NCBI RefSeq assembly: GCF_017874615.1 | Contig: NZ_JAGIKV010000013.1 | Span: forward strand, 62,001-126,000 | Length of the DNA: 64,000 nt | Direction of reading: 5' to 3' | Origin: Paenibacillus xylanexedens | Lineage (GTDB): Bacteria; Bacillota; Bacilli; Paenibacillales; Paenibacillaceae | Shown here: positions 39,441 through 48,552 of the stretch, in pieces | Position numbering within the stretch: position 1 is the first letter of the stretch | Layout: every line of letters begins with the position of its first letter | Notes under the pieces: model-generated | What the model was told of the DNA's origin: nothing | The model's database searches: none | What the model saw: the letters and a program-made list of their open reading frames with translations, nothing else | Position numbers and translations under genes: made by a program

Positions 39441-41110
39441 GCCTGATTCCCCCCGTTATCCAACGACTTCTCTTCCACTTCCAGATTCATCTGTTTCAAG
39501 ACGGCCGCAATTTCACGCCTGAAGCCAAACCAGTTTTTGTTGGTATGTCCACCCAATGTGAGCTGTTTATCATCAAAACGAATCCAGATGCGGCGATGAT
39601 GCCAATAAAAACCCATGACCAGACCCAACATAACAATACCGGCTCCTACCCACACAAAAGGCATTGCCTTATCCACTCTTATATTGAGATAACTTACGGA
39701 CTGAATAATATCGACCTTGTCCATACTGTCTACTTCCAGCTGTAAAGGAATCTCAGCTCCAGTCAACTGTTGGTTAATCGCATCTTGTTGAAACCGTTGT
39801 TTATCAATCTGCTTCGCAAAGTACAGATATTGTATCCCCTCTTCGGGCAGATCCGGTCCCTTGATGAGAAAGAGAAAAGCAGGTGCATTAGGTGAAGGCG
39901 ATTTTGATTTGGGCTGACCATTCTCATCCAATCCAAAGTCCATAAACTTTTCTTTTACCGCGAGCTTATAAGGACCTGCTTCAAATGTTCTTTGGGTATC
40001 TACCATATCGATCTTAATTGCCCCGTATACTTCACCCGTCTTTGTATTGACCAGATCAGGCGTTACGGACCGAATGGTGGGTGTTAGATCATAATCAAAC
40101 TGATAGGCTTTCAGACCGTTATAATTCAATGGATGATTCACGCGTACATCATGTCTGGCTACCTCAGCTAACTGAGGTTTCTTCGAAAGATCCGAACAAT
40201 CTGCTGTACATTCATACAAAACAACTTTTGTTTCGAACAGTTTTGGAACGGTCTTATTCAGGTTACGGAATTGCTCTGGTACTTCTTCCTCACTGTAGAA
40301 TTCAACATTAAATTGTTCATTTTGCAGATACATCGACGTATTCGGGATCTTTTTGATCTCACCTTCAGGAAAAGCGACATGCTCGTCCAGATTCAGACCT
40401 GGAAGACCTCGTGCGAGCACCGCCAGCAAAAATATAATGAGTCCAATATGGATGACATATGGGCCCCATCGACTGAATCGCTGTTTCTCGGCGAGTAATG
40501 CATCCCCTTGGGTGTGCACACGGTATCCTTTCTTTTTCAACGGCGTAACCGCTTTCTTAATCCAGTCTTCTGGTGCCTCTTCGATGGTACCTTGGTACAC
40601 CAGACGCTGTCTTGTCAAAAATTGCGTATGCTTACGTATTCTCTGTTTATTCAGTGCTTTGTAGAGCGGCAGGACGCGATCCAGACTGCATATCACCAAT
40701 GATGCCCCAATCAGCACCAGCAGTAGAATAAACCACCAGGATTCGTATGTATGGGATAAACCCAACAGATAATAGATATGACCCAACTGACCGTATGTTT
40801 CTTTGTAATACACGGAAGGATCAATATTCAAGAATGTACTTTCTTGCGGATAGATTGTACCAAGCATAGAACCTACAAGCGTGAAAACAATCATATAGAC
40901 GGAAATTTTAACGGAAGAAAAAAAGTTCCATATGCGGTCAATGATGTTGGGATTACTACGCTGTGAACGGCGCGCCATGCCATCATAACGCATTTCCAGC
41001 ACTTCATCCGATTTAGCTTCAGACTCCAGCAGCGGTTTCCCACATGCTTCACATAGTACAGTGCCTACCGGATTCTGGTGTCCGCACTCACATTTGGTAT
41101 TTTGGAACAC
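39437..41110 (-). CDS. resB: Cytochrome c biogenesis protein ResB
   Basis: System II partner of ResC. The 557-residue protein begins with a zinc-ribbon-like CECGHQNPVGTVLCEAC segment, as in B. subtilis ResB. It continues with membrane spans near residues 75-95, 125-145 and 220-240, a long external domain, and a final span before a cytoplasmic tail. The start is GTG behind GGAGGTCTATTC. It overlaps resC and lies 14 bases after resA. Confidence 0.94.
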   Translation of the reverse strand: MFQNTKCECGHQNPVGTVLCEACGKPLLESEAKSDEVLEMRYDGMARRSQRSNPNIIDRIWNFFSSVKISVYMIVFTLVGSMLGTIYPQESTFLNIDPSVYYKETYGQLGHIYYLLGLSHTYESWWFILLLVLIGASLVICSLDRVLPLYKALNKQRIRKHTQFLTRQRLVYQGTIEEAPEDWIKKAVTPLKKKGYRVHTQGDALLAEKQRFSRWGPYVIHIGLIIFLLAVLARGLPGLNLDEHVAFPEGEIKKIPNTSMYLQNEQFNVEFYSEEEVPEQFRNLNKTVPKLFETKVVLYECTADCSDLSKKPQLAEVARHDVRVNHPLNYNGLKAYQFDYDLTPTIRSVTPDLVNTKTGEVYGAIKIDMVDTQRTFEAGPYKLAVKEKFMDFGLDENGQPKSKSPSPNAPAFLFLIKGPDLPEEGIQYLYFAKQIDKQRFQQDAINQQLTGAEIPLQLEVDSMDKVDIIQSVSYLNIRVDKAMPFVWVGAGIVMLGLVMGFYWHHRRIWIRFDDKQLTLGGHTNKNWFGFRREIAAVLKQMNLEVEEKSLDNGGNQA

Positions 41111-41124
41111 GAATAGACCTCCTG

Positions 41125-41652
41125 TCAGGGCTGCTTCGCCAGTTGCGAAATTTGAGCGTCAAGTGTGTCCAAATCAAGTTGCCCGATATGAATGGTAGAG
41201 ATTTTGCCCGTGTCAGATACAAAAAATGTCGTTGGCATCGGAGAGATTCCGAAATCACGAACCGAGTTTTTCTCCCGGTCAAGCATGATTGGAAACGTAA
41301 CCCCAACCTGCCGCACAAAATTATCAACGGTCATCTGGTCTTCTCCAACATTAATCCCGACAAATTGTACTCCCTGGTCCTTCCATTTGTCAGCTTGTGC
41401 CTGAAGTGCAGGCATTTCTTTAACACAAGGTTCACACCATGTGCCCCAGAAATTGATCACCATCGCTTTTCCTTTGTACTCATCAGACGTATGAACTTGA
41501 CCATCCAGGCCCAGCAGTTCAAAAGAAGGAGACTTGTCCCCTTCCTTTGGCTTGCCATTCGAGCCGGATACCGATGTGGTTATCGCATATCCGCCCAACA
41601 CCAGGATCAATAACAAAATGACGATTTGCACCGTTCTTCTTGATTTCCCCAT
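41125..41652 (-). CDS. resA: Thiol-disulfide oxidoreductase ResA
   Basis: Membrane-tethered thioredoxin-fold protein that reduces the haem-binding cysteines of apocytochrome c. The 175-residue protein has one N-terminal span and the active site WCEPC, with the family glutamate in MPALQ region and the cis-Pro in PTTFF. AAGGGGAG precedes the ATG. It opens the resABCDE operon downstream of rluB. Confidence 0.95.
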   Translation of the reverse strand: MGKSRRTVQIVILLLILVLGGYAITTSVSGSNGKPKEGDKSPSFELLGLDGQVHTSDEYKGKAMVINFWGTWCEPCVKEMPALQAQADKWKDQGVQFVGINVGEDQMTVDNFVRQVGVTFPIMLDREKNSVRDFGISPMPTTFFVSDTGKISTIHIGQLDLDTLDAQISQLAKQP

Positions 41653-41786
41653 GTGCTGCTCCCCTTTTAAGTGACTGTAGCATTCGCATATTATTGGTCT
41701 AAGACAACTGTGAACATCCTATGAACAATTATAGCGAATTTCGTCACAAAACTGCGGCGGTTTTATGAAAATTTTGTGTCCTCACA

Positions 41787-42545
41787 TTACCTTTTTTTCA
41801 TTTTTTTGGCTGGTTCTGATTGTGCGAGGGTAATTAGGTTGTTGACTTCCTCTTTGGTCAGATTGCGTGTCAGACCACGTTTCAGGTTTTGTAGCAAAAT
41901 ACCACCAAATGAAATCCGTTTCAATCGGGTTACCGGATGGTTGATTGCCTCGAACATACGTCTAACCTGACGGTTACGACCTTCATAGATCGTAATGGAA
42001 ATGATCGACTCATTGGCCGCTGTATCCACATCTTTGTACTCTACCTCTGCAGGAGCAGTCATACCGTCATCCAGCATAATGCCTGTCTTTAATTTCTCCA
42101 GAGCTGTACCATGCGGCACACCTTTAACCGTTGCATGATACGTTTTGGGTACGTGATGCTTCGGATGCGTCAGCAAATGTGCAAACTCACCATCATTGGT
42201 AAGGATCAATAAGCCCTCTGTGTCATAATCCAGACGACCTACAGGATATACGCGTTCCTTGACACCTTTCAGATAGTCGGACACAATTTTCCGACCTTCC
42301 GGGTCAGATGCACTTGTGATTACGCCTTTTGGCTTGTTCAACATCAAGTACACTTTTTTCTCACTGCGGATCGGTTTTCCATTAACCGTAATCATATCCT
42401 CTTCGGGGTTCGCTTTTGTACCCAGTTCGGTTACGACCTCCCCGTTAACTTCTACTTTGCCGGACAGGATTAGTTCCTCGCTCTTGCGGCGGGATGCAAT
42501 GCCTGCCTGTGCGATAATTTTTTGTAATCTTTCCATGTTTGTCAT
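41787..42545 (-). CDS. rluB: 23S rRNA pseudouridine synthase RluB
   Basis: Isomerises a uridine in 23S rRNA. The 252-residue protein has an N-terminal S4 RNA-binding domain (MERLQKIIAQAGIASRRKSEELI) and the RsuA-type catalytic motif GRLDYDTEGLL with the nucleophilic Asp. Two ATG codons (42545, 42536) are possible; GAGGTGAC is closer to the first. The gene precedes resA, the B. subtilis order ypuL-resA. Confidence 0.94.
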   Translation of the reverse strand: MTNMERLQKIIAQAGIASRRKSEELILSGKVEVNGEVVTELGTKANPEEDMITVNGKPIRSEKKVYLMLNKPKGVITSASDPEGRKIVSDYLKGVKERVYPVGRLDYDTEGLLILTNDGEFAHLLTHPKHHVPKTYHATVKGVPHGTALEKLKTGIMLDDGMTAPAEVEYKDVDTAANESIISITIYEGRNRQVRRMFEAINHPVTRLKRISFGGILLQNLKRGLTRNLTKEEVNNLITLAQSEPAKKMKKR

Positions 42546-42662
42546 GTCACCTCACACTAATGATACCCATCACGCAGTGAAATCACAAGGATTATCCAAG
42601 GATTTTGTAAACTCGGGACACGAATATCCACTTTAGGCTACCTTCCTCCTCGAGATTGACGC

Positions 42663-42723
42663 AAAAAAGCCTACCTTTACACAACCTGTTGAACACAGTT
42701 GGCGTAAAGATAAGCCTTTTTTT
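42663..42723 (-). terminator. Intrinsic terminator after the serine protease gene
   Basis: A stem of about 20 bp with small mismatches (AGGCTTATCTTTACGCC against GTGTAAAGGTAGGCT on the minus strand) followed by TTTTTTG. Confidence 0.82.
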
Positions 42724-42732
42724 AAAAATCAT

Positions 42733-43551
42733 TTAATTGGAAACTTTGCCGGCAACTGCAACCTGTTTTTTGGCAGGTTTAGCGCTCTCTTTAATGAAAG
42801 TCTGCAATGTTTTGGAAGTAATATAATAGGTACGTCCACCGTACACAAATGTCATCATACCAATGACCCGATTGCTCTGATCCAGAACAGGGCCACCTGA
42901 ATTACCTTGTGCCATGGATTTCACAATACTGCCGATTCCCTTTTTACCTGGAACATCCGAGGCTTGGGAACTGAACACTCTGCTTTTGGCTATCGTATTG
43001 AAGGTTGAAGGAAAATCTTCATCCAGGATGACAAGATCACCAGCAGGATTTTTGGGGAATCCAATCGTATAGACAACCTGGTTATCCCTTGCATTTGCAA
43101 ATGCGACCGGTTGGGCATCTATTTCCTTGTCCAGCTTCAGCAGTGCCATATCTGTCACCGGGTCTGTCTTAATAATTTTTGCCTTTACAGGCTTACCCAA
43201 GGAACCCGGACTCGCAACAGTCAGTGTACCTTCATCACCATCAGACAGTTCAGCAAAACTCTGAACGACATGATAATTCGTGAGCACTTCATCCTTCGAG
43301 ATTAGTATCGAGGTACCAACATCATAATATACCATATCGGGTTCATCCTGCTTGACCAAACGTACATTCACGACTGGAAAAGAATCCGCTGTGACTGCCA
43401 TTTGTGCACGCAGCTGTTTGTCGAAGTAACCTGTAAAATGTATCGTCTGAACGGCTTGAGCTGCCGCCAGCCCCGTTGACCCTGCGAGCATTGCAATAGC
43501 AAGCACGCCTGACATTCCGACACGGAGCATTCGTTTCCAACTCTTCTGCAT
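42733..43551 (-). CDS. Secreted trypsin-like serine protease
   Basis: A 272-residue precursor with a clear signal peptide (basic start, hydrophobic core, AAAQA cleavage-like end near residue 32). The chymotrypsin-fold triad is His in TNYHVV, Asp in TDMALLKL and Ser in GNSGGPV. Unlike HtrA enzymes there is no PDZ domain. It is inserted between spmB and rluB, where B. subtilis has no gene. Substrate unknown. Confidence 0.88.
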   Translation of the reverse strand: MQKSWKRMLRVGMSGVLAIAMLAGSTGLAAAQAVQTIHFTGYFDKQLRAQMAVTADSFPVVNVRLVKQDEPDMVYYDVGTSILISKDEVLTNYHVVQSFAELSDGDEGTLTVASPGSLGKPVKAKIIKTDPVTDMALLKLDKEIDAQPVAFANARDNQVVYTIGFPKNPAGDLVILDEDFPSTFNTIAKSRVFSSQASDVPGKKGIGSIVKSMAQGNSGGPVLDQSNRVIGMMTFVYGGRTYYITSKTLQTFIKESAKPAKKQVAVAGKVSN

Positions 43552-43614
43552 GTCTCACTCTCCTCCGCTATTATTCTAGCATATCTAATATATCGGAAGG
43601 AAAGGAGATATCTT

Positions 43615-44148
43615 TTAACCAAAAACGAGCAAACAAATGGCGAGGGCAGCAATAAAACCAACAACATCGGAAAACAACCCTACTTTGAGTGCATATCGAC
43701 CGTTCCGTATGCCTACAGCCCCAAAATAAACAGTCAGCACATATAACGTGGTGTCTGTACTCCCCTGAATCGTAGATGCCATACGTCCAATCATGGAGTC
43801 GGGGCCATGGGTTTTGATCAGATCGGTTGTAAACGCCAGAGAGCCTGTCCCCGTTAAAGGACGCAGTATTCCGAGTGGCAACACTTCGCCTGGAACACCC
43901 ATCCAGGACACCAGCGGAGCGAACAGGCTAATTACAAAATCCAGTGCACCCGAGGCACGAAATACGCTGATTGCGACCATCATGCCCACGAGATGCGGAA
44001 TAATACTGATTGCAGTGGAGAAACCATCCTTGGCCCCATCAACAAAGGATTCGTAAACCGGGACCTTTTTGGTAAACGCATATAATGGAACAAACGCGAT
44101 AATAACCGGGATGGCCCAGACGGAAATCCAGTTGATGAAGGTTAACAA
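43615..44148 (-). CDS. spmB: Spore maturation protein SpmB
   Basis: Membrane protein needed, with SpmA, for normal dehydration of the spore core. The 177-residue protein is highly hydrophobic with nucleoside-transporter-gate-like segments (GSTDTTLYVLTVYFG). The start is TTG at 44148 after AAAGGATG, seven bases beyond the spmA stop. It belongs to the dacB-spmA-spmB operon. Confidence 0.94.
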   Translation of the reverse strand: MLTFINWISVWAIPVIIAFVPLYAFTKKVPVYESFVDGAKDGFSTAISIIPHLVGMMVAISVFRASGALDFVISLFAPLVSWMGVPGEVLPLGILRPLTGTGSLAFTTDLIKTHGPDSMIGRMASTIQGSTDTTLYVLTVYFGAVGIRNGRYALKVGLFSDVVGFIAALAICLLVFG

Positions 44149-44154
44149 AGGTGC

Positions 44155-44781
44155 TCATCCTTTCATGCCGGGATTGCCACTTTTCTGTATGCGCGGCGGT
44201 TTGTGTAAAGCTCTGTTTCGATACCAGCGATCGGCGATGATAGCAGCAAGTGTAGCGATAATGGTAGCCATCAATGTTGTTCCCACAATCTCTGTTGCAT
44301 TGGCGGAATGATAGTTTAAGCGGATGGCGATCAACGTTGTCGGAATAATGGTAATGCTAGCCGTATTCAGAGCCAGTAAGGTGCACATAGCAGGAGAAGC
44401 GGTTTGTTTGTCCGGATTAAGCTCCTGCAACTGTTGCATGGCTTTGATTCCCATCGGTGTAGCCGCATTTCCTAGTCCCAGCAAATTGGCACTCATATTG
44501 GAGAGAATATAACCCATCGCCGGATGATTTTTGGGCACATCGGGGAACAGGAAGCCCACAACCGGACCGAGCAGCTTGGCAATCCGAGCCAGGAGACCCG
44601 CATCTTCAGCCATTTTCATCATGCCCATCCAGAACACAAGCACACTAATCAATCCAAAACAGACCGTGACTCCCGTTGCCGCCCCATCAAAAGCAGCTTG
44701 CGTGACCACTTCGATATTACCGTTGACGGCTGCAAAAGCAAATCCGATTAAAATCATGAGCAGCCAAATTAGATTAATCAT
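44155..44781 (-). CDS. spmA: Spore maturation protein SpmA
   Basis: Partner of SpmB in spore core dehydration. The 208-residue membrane protein has five to six spans and the NMSANLLGLGNAATPMG motif of the SpmA family. It follows dacB by 31 bases, as in the B. subtilis sigma-E operon dacB-spmAB. Confidence 0.95.
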   Translation of the reverse strand: MINLIWLLMILIGFAFAAVNGNIEVVTQAAFDGAATGVTVCFGLISVLVFWMGMMKMAEDAGLLARIAKLLGPVVGFLFPDVPKNHPAMGYILSNMSANLLGLGNAATPMGIKAMQQLQELNPDKQTASPAMCTLLALNTASITIIPTTLIAIRLNYHSANATEIVGTTLMATIIATLAAIIADRWYRNRALHKPPRIQKSGNPGMKG

Positions 44782-44812
44782 GGATTATATCCTCCCTTCA
44801 ATATCGATTTAG

Positions 44813-46000
44813 CTAAGGAGACAACAGGTGGCTTAACACGGCACGCCATGCAGCTGTCCAGGAAGAGACATCACCGATTCTACCCAGCGTTGCATCTTCT
44901 GTTTTCGGTTCAGGAGGAATATAACTGCCTTTGCGATACACGGGAATTGAGCCAACAAGTTTGCCGTCAAGTTGCATATCAATGCGACCTGCTAATCCAA
45001 ACGAAGGATCTGTCGATTGTTCCTTGCCATCCGTTTCTGATTGGGTGCGACTTTCGTGCAGAATCAACTTTTTGGTCAATGAGCCTTGTTCACTTTTAGC
45101 TAGTGGGTACCGGAATCCCCGGCCCGTAACGACATCTGTATTTTGCACAGGCTGTTCTTGCTTGGCGACCTCTACTAACGGGAAGTACTCAAACCCGAAA
45201 TCTAGCATCCGAGCATGATCGTTCCAATCGTTTCCGTCGTTCAGCGTTACTGCGGCGAGCTGCTGTCCGTTACGTGTAGCGGAGCTGACCAAACATCTGA
45301 AAGCTTTTTTTGTGTAGCCGGTTTTCACTCCATCCGCACCTTCATACATCCGCAGCATTTTATTTTTATTGTGCCAAGAGTATTCCCAGCTTTCATTGGG
45401 GTTCGGTGCGGATTTGTCCTCTGTGGCTACGATTCGTTTGAACACCGGATTGTGCAATGCATATGCCGTTAATCGGGCCAAATCATTGGCTGTAGAATAG
45501 TGACCTTCTGCATCCAGTCCATGAGGGTTCATAAAGTGGGAATGCGTCAGGCCGATTTGCTCCGCCTTTTTGTTCATTAACAGGACAAAGCCTTCTTCCG
45601 ATCCACCGACATGTTCTGCAATCGCTGAGGCCGCGTCATTGCCTGAACGGAGCATTAGCCCGTACAACATGTTTTCAAGCGTCATCTCTTCGCCTAACTT
45701 GAGATAGATAGATGATCCTTCTTTGGCAAAAGCCGAGGGAGACACTTTCACTTTCTCATCCAGCTTGCTGTGTTCGATCGCTACGATCGCTGTCATGATT
45801 TTGGTCAAGCTGGCAATTCGCAGTTCTTTATCCCCATCCTTGCTGTATAAGATCCGGCCTGATGTGACATCAATGAGAGCAGCGCTTTGCGCATGTGTAG
45901 ACGGACCTTGAATCGTTGCCTGGGTTTGAGTAGCCCCTAATGAAGACAGCAAGAAGACAGGGATAAGCATGCATGCAATGACTTTCGTTATTTTTCGCAT
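44813..46000 (-). CDS. dacB: Sporulation D-alanyl-D-alanine carboxypeptidase
   Basis: Penicillin-binding protein that trims stem peptides and sets cortex cross-linking. About 395 residues with a signal peptide, the active-site triad SLTK, SGN and KTG, and a C-terminal beta domain. The ATG at 46000 follows GGAGGAATG by a few bases. A sigma-E promoter is predicted just upstream. Its place before spmA-spmB identifies it as DacB (PBP5*) rather than DacA or DacF. Confidence 0.93.
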   Translation of the reverse strand: MRKITKVIACMLIPVFLLSSLGATQTQATIQGPSTHAQSAALIDVTSGRILYSKDGDKELRIASLTKIMTAIVAIEHSKLDEKVKVSPSAFAKEGSSIYLKLGEEMTLENMLYGLMLRSGNDAASAIAEHVGGSEEGFVLLMNKKAEQIGLTHSHFMNPHGLDAEGHYSTANDLARLTAYALHNPVFKRIVATEDKSAPNPNESWEYSWHNKNKMLRMYEGADGVKTGYTKKAFRCLVSSATRNGQQLAAVTLNDGNDWNDHARMLDFGFEYFPLVEVAKQEQPVQNTDVVTGRGFRYPLAKSEQGSLTKKLILHESRTQSETDGKEQSTDPSFGLAGRIDMQLDGKLVGSIPVYRKGSYIPPEPKTEDATLGRIGDVSSWTAAWRAVLSHLLSP

Positions 46001-46036
46001 CAATTCATTCCTCCGGGTCACTTGGAATCTTGTACT

Positions 46037-46066
46037 ATCTTATGTCCGGACAACTTGGAGTATGTC
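46037..46066 (-). promoter_or_regulatory. Predicted sigma-E promoter of dacB-spmAB
   Basis: GACATACT at 46059-46066 and CATAAGAT at 46037-46044 with 14 bases between. Spacing and -10 are identical to the spoIVA promoter at 12284. B. subtilis dacB is sigma-E dependent. Confidence 0.55.
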
Positions 46067-46083
46067 CCATCGGGCAAAAACAG

Positions 46084-46117
46084 CAAAAATCCCTCACGCT
46101 TGGATGCGGGAGGGATC
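46084..46117 (-). terminator. Intrinsic terminator after gerW
   Basis: ATCCCTC and GAGGGAT (46089-46116) with a loop of about 14 nt, followed by TTTTTGC on the minus strand. Confidence 0.75.
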
Positions 46118-46130
46118 ATGACGAAATGAT

Positions 46131-46613
46131 TCAGCTATAGGTTGATGGATCTGGTGTAACCGGTACACCTGTAGTATTCGTTGATGTTGTATTCCGTTGG
46201 AACATGCCTTGAATTCGGTCCAAAACATAAGGGGTGGAGTCAATGAGTTTCTCAAACAGATGTGTGGAGTTATCGAGTGGTACAATGTGTACCCCCTGTT
46301 TACCTACCACCAGGAACGCAATAGGACGTATGGATACACCCCCGCCACTACCGCCACCAAACGGAGAAGCCACTTTAGCTGAACTCGCATGTTCAGCAGA
46401 GGTGCCCGTAGCACCACTTTTGCCACTACTTTCTCCATTGACGTGAAAATCACTTCCACCGGCAGCAAATCCAAATCCCACCTTACTGATCGGCAGAATC
46501 ACGGTACCATCTGGTGTTTCGACTGCATCGCCAACAATTGTATTGACATCCACCATGGCCTTGATATTTTCCATTGCGGTTTCCATTAAGCCTTGAATTG
46601 GATGATCTGACAT
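46131..46613 (-). CDS. gerW: GerW family sporulation protein (YtfJ)
   Basis: A 160-residue protein of the YtfJ/GerW family, in B. subtilis a forespore protein needed for germination through several receptors. It has the helical start HPIQGLMETAMENIKAMVDVNT, a GFGFAAGGSDF segment, a glycine-rich loop and SIRPIAFLVV. GGAGGG precedes the ATG. Monocistronic between dacB and the DUF2953-type gene. Confidence 0.92.
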   Translation of the reverse strand: MSDHPIQGLMETAMENIKAMVDVNTIVGDAVETPDGTVILPISKVGFGFAAGGSDFHVNGESSGKSGATGTSAEHASSAKVASPFGGGSGGGVSIRPIAFLVVGKQGVHIVPLDNSTHLFEKLIDSTPYVLDRIQGMFQRNTTSTNTTGVPVTPDPSTYS

Positions 46614-46760
46614 TTAAATTCCCTCCAGTTTCAATGTAAGCTAGGTTTGATCTAACCATATCATCCCCAAACTTGAAGGGACTTATGTACATAAGCATTT
46701 TAAGTACACTCACCGAACCCCAACCTCATATTTCCAAAACAGACCTGATCTGATGGGAAT

Positions 46761-47486
46761 TTATTGTGCTGTCCCACTAAGCTTTTGCTTCTCCTTACGC
46801 TTGCGGCGTTGTTCTTGAAGAAGCTTGAACCACATCCGCCATCCGCCTTCGACTTGAAGCACACGGGTGAGTAGTGTAACTCCAGCGATCAGAACGGCTG
46901 TAATCCGAATTTTCGCTCTGAAATCAAGCTCCGTTCTAAATTCCATTTCATCGGACCATACCGGCATAACCTGAAGCACAGGTGTTTCATCAAAGCGGAT
47001 CTGATAGGTGAGAAAACCAATAATAATGGACTTGATACTCCACACCCAGCCCGTCAGCACCGCTGTATATGCTGCATCACCAACGCCGATGTGGGTAGCC
47101 CAGGACAGTTGGGTCATATGTACGCGTGTAAGTGTTTGCTTCAGCCACAGCTTGAGCGCGTCCGTTGCCCTAAGCATAATTTTCACATCTTTAGCCCACT
47201 TCTTGACTTTGCGTTTGTTGACCCGTTCACTTCCCTGGGCCTCGCCTCTCGAATGATTCATGGATTGTTCGGTCTTGACCAGAAAACCTTCTTTCATATT
47301 TCGAAAAACAATACTCGGGATCTCATAGTTAATCCGCACAATTCCATAGAGAAGACGAACATTAATATTGGCGTAATCATCACTTTTATGTTTACTGAAT
47401 GTAAAATGTACATGAACATTTGAGATGAGGACTGCGGCAATCAGCAATGCGAACAACAAACCGATTCCTCCAAGCCAAATCCACAC
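46761..47486 (-). CDS. DUF2953-type membrane protein
   Basis: About 241 residues with an N-terminal span (WIWLGGIGLLFALLIAAVLI), a central soluble part and a second span near the C-terminus. It ends in a basic KRKEKQK tail. This matches the DUF2953 family often found beside gerW in spore-formers. The GTG at 47486 lies 8 nt after GGAGG and is preferred to a TTG five codons earlier that overlaps the site. Function unknown; a sporulation role is inferred from context. Confidence 0.75.
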   Translation of the reverse strand: MWIWLGGIGLLFALLIAAVLISNVHVHFTFSKHKSDDYANINVRLLYGIVRINYEIPSIVFRNMKEGFLVKTEQSMNHSRGEAQGSERVNKRKVKKWAKDVKIMLRATDALKLWLKQTLTRVHMTQLSWATHIGVGDAAYTAVLTGWVWSIKSIIIGFLTYQIRFDETPVLQVMPVWSDEMEFRTELDFRAKIRITAVLIAGVTLLTRVLQVEGGWRMWFKLLQEQRRKRKEKQKLSGTAQ

Positions 47487-47846
47487 AGGCCTTACCTCCA
47501 AGCCCTCAATTCTTTTCTCGTCTAGTATGGCACTCTGAATAGGAAAAAATTCACGTCTGACCTAAAAATCCCATTTCATATTTGTTTGGAACCGGTCCGT
47601 AACCTTTTATATACACAAATTGGACTAAAGATTAGTTACACTGGTCACTCCGATGACAGAATAACCTTCCGATCGCTGTTATCCCCAGATTTTTTTGATT
47701 CCCTTCTCTAAAGGGTAAATCCGGGGATAAGCGTATGCTTCCGATGCAGCTTTCTTTCAGAAAGCTTTTAGGCGAACACTCCGTTTCTTCAGATTATTTC
47801 TGTCCTCTCGTAAAATCTTCAGTTCAATTTATCTAAAAATAATGCA
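47487..47846 (-). other. 360-base intergenic region with a structured repeat
   Basis: No gene is seen between the DUF2953-type gene and scpB. The region is dominated by the nested inverted-repeat element described at 47630-47817. Confidence 0.6.
47630..47817. repeat. Dispersed structured element, copy A
   Basis: Nested inverted repeats. Outer arms are GATT(AG)TTAC / GTAAAATC, middle arms GACAGA (47655-47660) / TCTGTC (47799-47804), and core arms TTATCCCC (47679-47686) / GGGGATAA (47723-47730). An extra side hairpin AAGCTTTC/GAAAGCTT lies around 47749-47768. It shares ACTCCGAY, CCTTCYGATCGCTGTT and TTTCTTCAG with copy B, and the paired positions differ in a compensatory way. Confidence 0.75.
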
Positions 47847-47880
47847 CAAAAAAACCGACTCCACTGATGGGTGTCGGTTA
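47847..47880 (-). terminator. Intrinsic terminator after scpB
   Basis: AACCGAC(ACC) and (GGT)GTCGGTT arms, with TTTTTTTG following on the minus strand. Confidence 0.88.
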
Positions 47881-47895
47881 GTATGAGCTTGCAAA

Positions 47896-48552
47896 TTAGA
47901 GTGAAGAGTCCGTATTATCGTCTTCGTTGTCAAATTGACTTAGATCATCTGCCGGATCAACAATTTCCGGTTCCAGTTGTTGCAAATCCAGTTTGTTGAA
48001 TAACAGTTGTGTCTCTTCCTCCAGGTTTTCGGAATCTTCGAACAAACCTGGTTCCGGAAGGTCTTTAATTGAAGCCAATCCGAAATAATCCAGGAATGAC
48101 TTGGTCGTTCCGTACAGAATTGGTCGTCCGATCGCCTCGGCTCGTCCCACTTCAATAATTAGATCCTTATTCACTAGCGTATGGATGGCCCGCTCCGATT
48201 TTACACCGCGGATTTCCTCAATCTCTACCCGTGTAATGGGCTGTCGGTACGCTACAATAGCCAGCGTCTCCAGAGCCGCTTGGGATAAGGACGTACGTGC
48301 GGGAGAGTATGCCAGTTTCTCGAAATATACAGCGTGGTCAGGCAAGGTGCCCAACTGAACTACACCAGCGATCTTGAGAATCTGTACACCTCGTCCCTGC
48401 TGTGAAAATTCACCAATCATCTCCTCAATCGCGTCCGTTACAAGCTCAACTCGCTGATCGACGATTTCGGCAATTTGTTTGATACTCAGACCCTCTTCTC
48501 CGGACAAAAACAGGAGGCCTTCAATAATCGATTTCAATTTCGGAAAATCCAT
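47896..48552 (-). CDS. scpB: Segregation and condensation protein B
   Basis: Dimeric winged-helix subunit of the Smc-ScpAB condensin, which compacts and segregates the chromosome. About 218 residues with the family segments SIIEGLLFLSGEEGL, LSQAALETLAIVAYRQPITR and GRPILYGTTKSFLDYFGL, and an acidic tail. The ATG at 48552 overlaps scpA by 32 bases, and GAGGGGAA is about 11 nt upstream. The open frame continues 22 codons further inside scpA without support. Confidence 0.95.
   Translation of the reverse strand: MDFPKLKSIIEGLLFLSGEEGLSIKQIAEIVDQRVELVTDAIEEMIGEFSQQGRGVQILKIAGVVQLGTLPDHAVYFEKLAYSPARTSLSQAALETLAIVAYRQPITRVEIEEIRGVKSERAIHTLVNKDLIIEVGRAEAIGRPILYGTTKSFLDYFGLASIKDLPEPGLFEDSENLEEETQLLFNKLDLQQLEPEIVDPADDLSQFDNEDDNTDSSL

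Noticed and set aside
47630..47817. Structured element considered as a miniature transposable element
   Set aside because: No target-site duplication could be recognised and the outer arms differ in sequence between copies, unlike fixed terminal inverted repeats. The possibility is not fully excluded.
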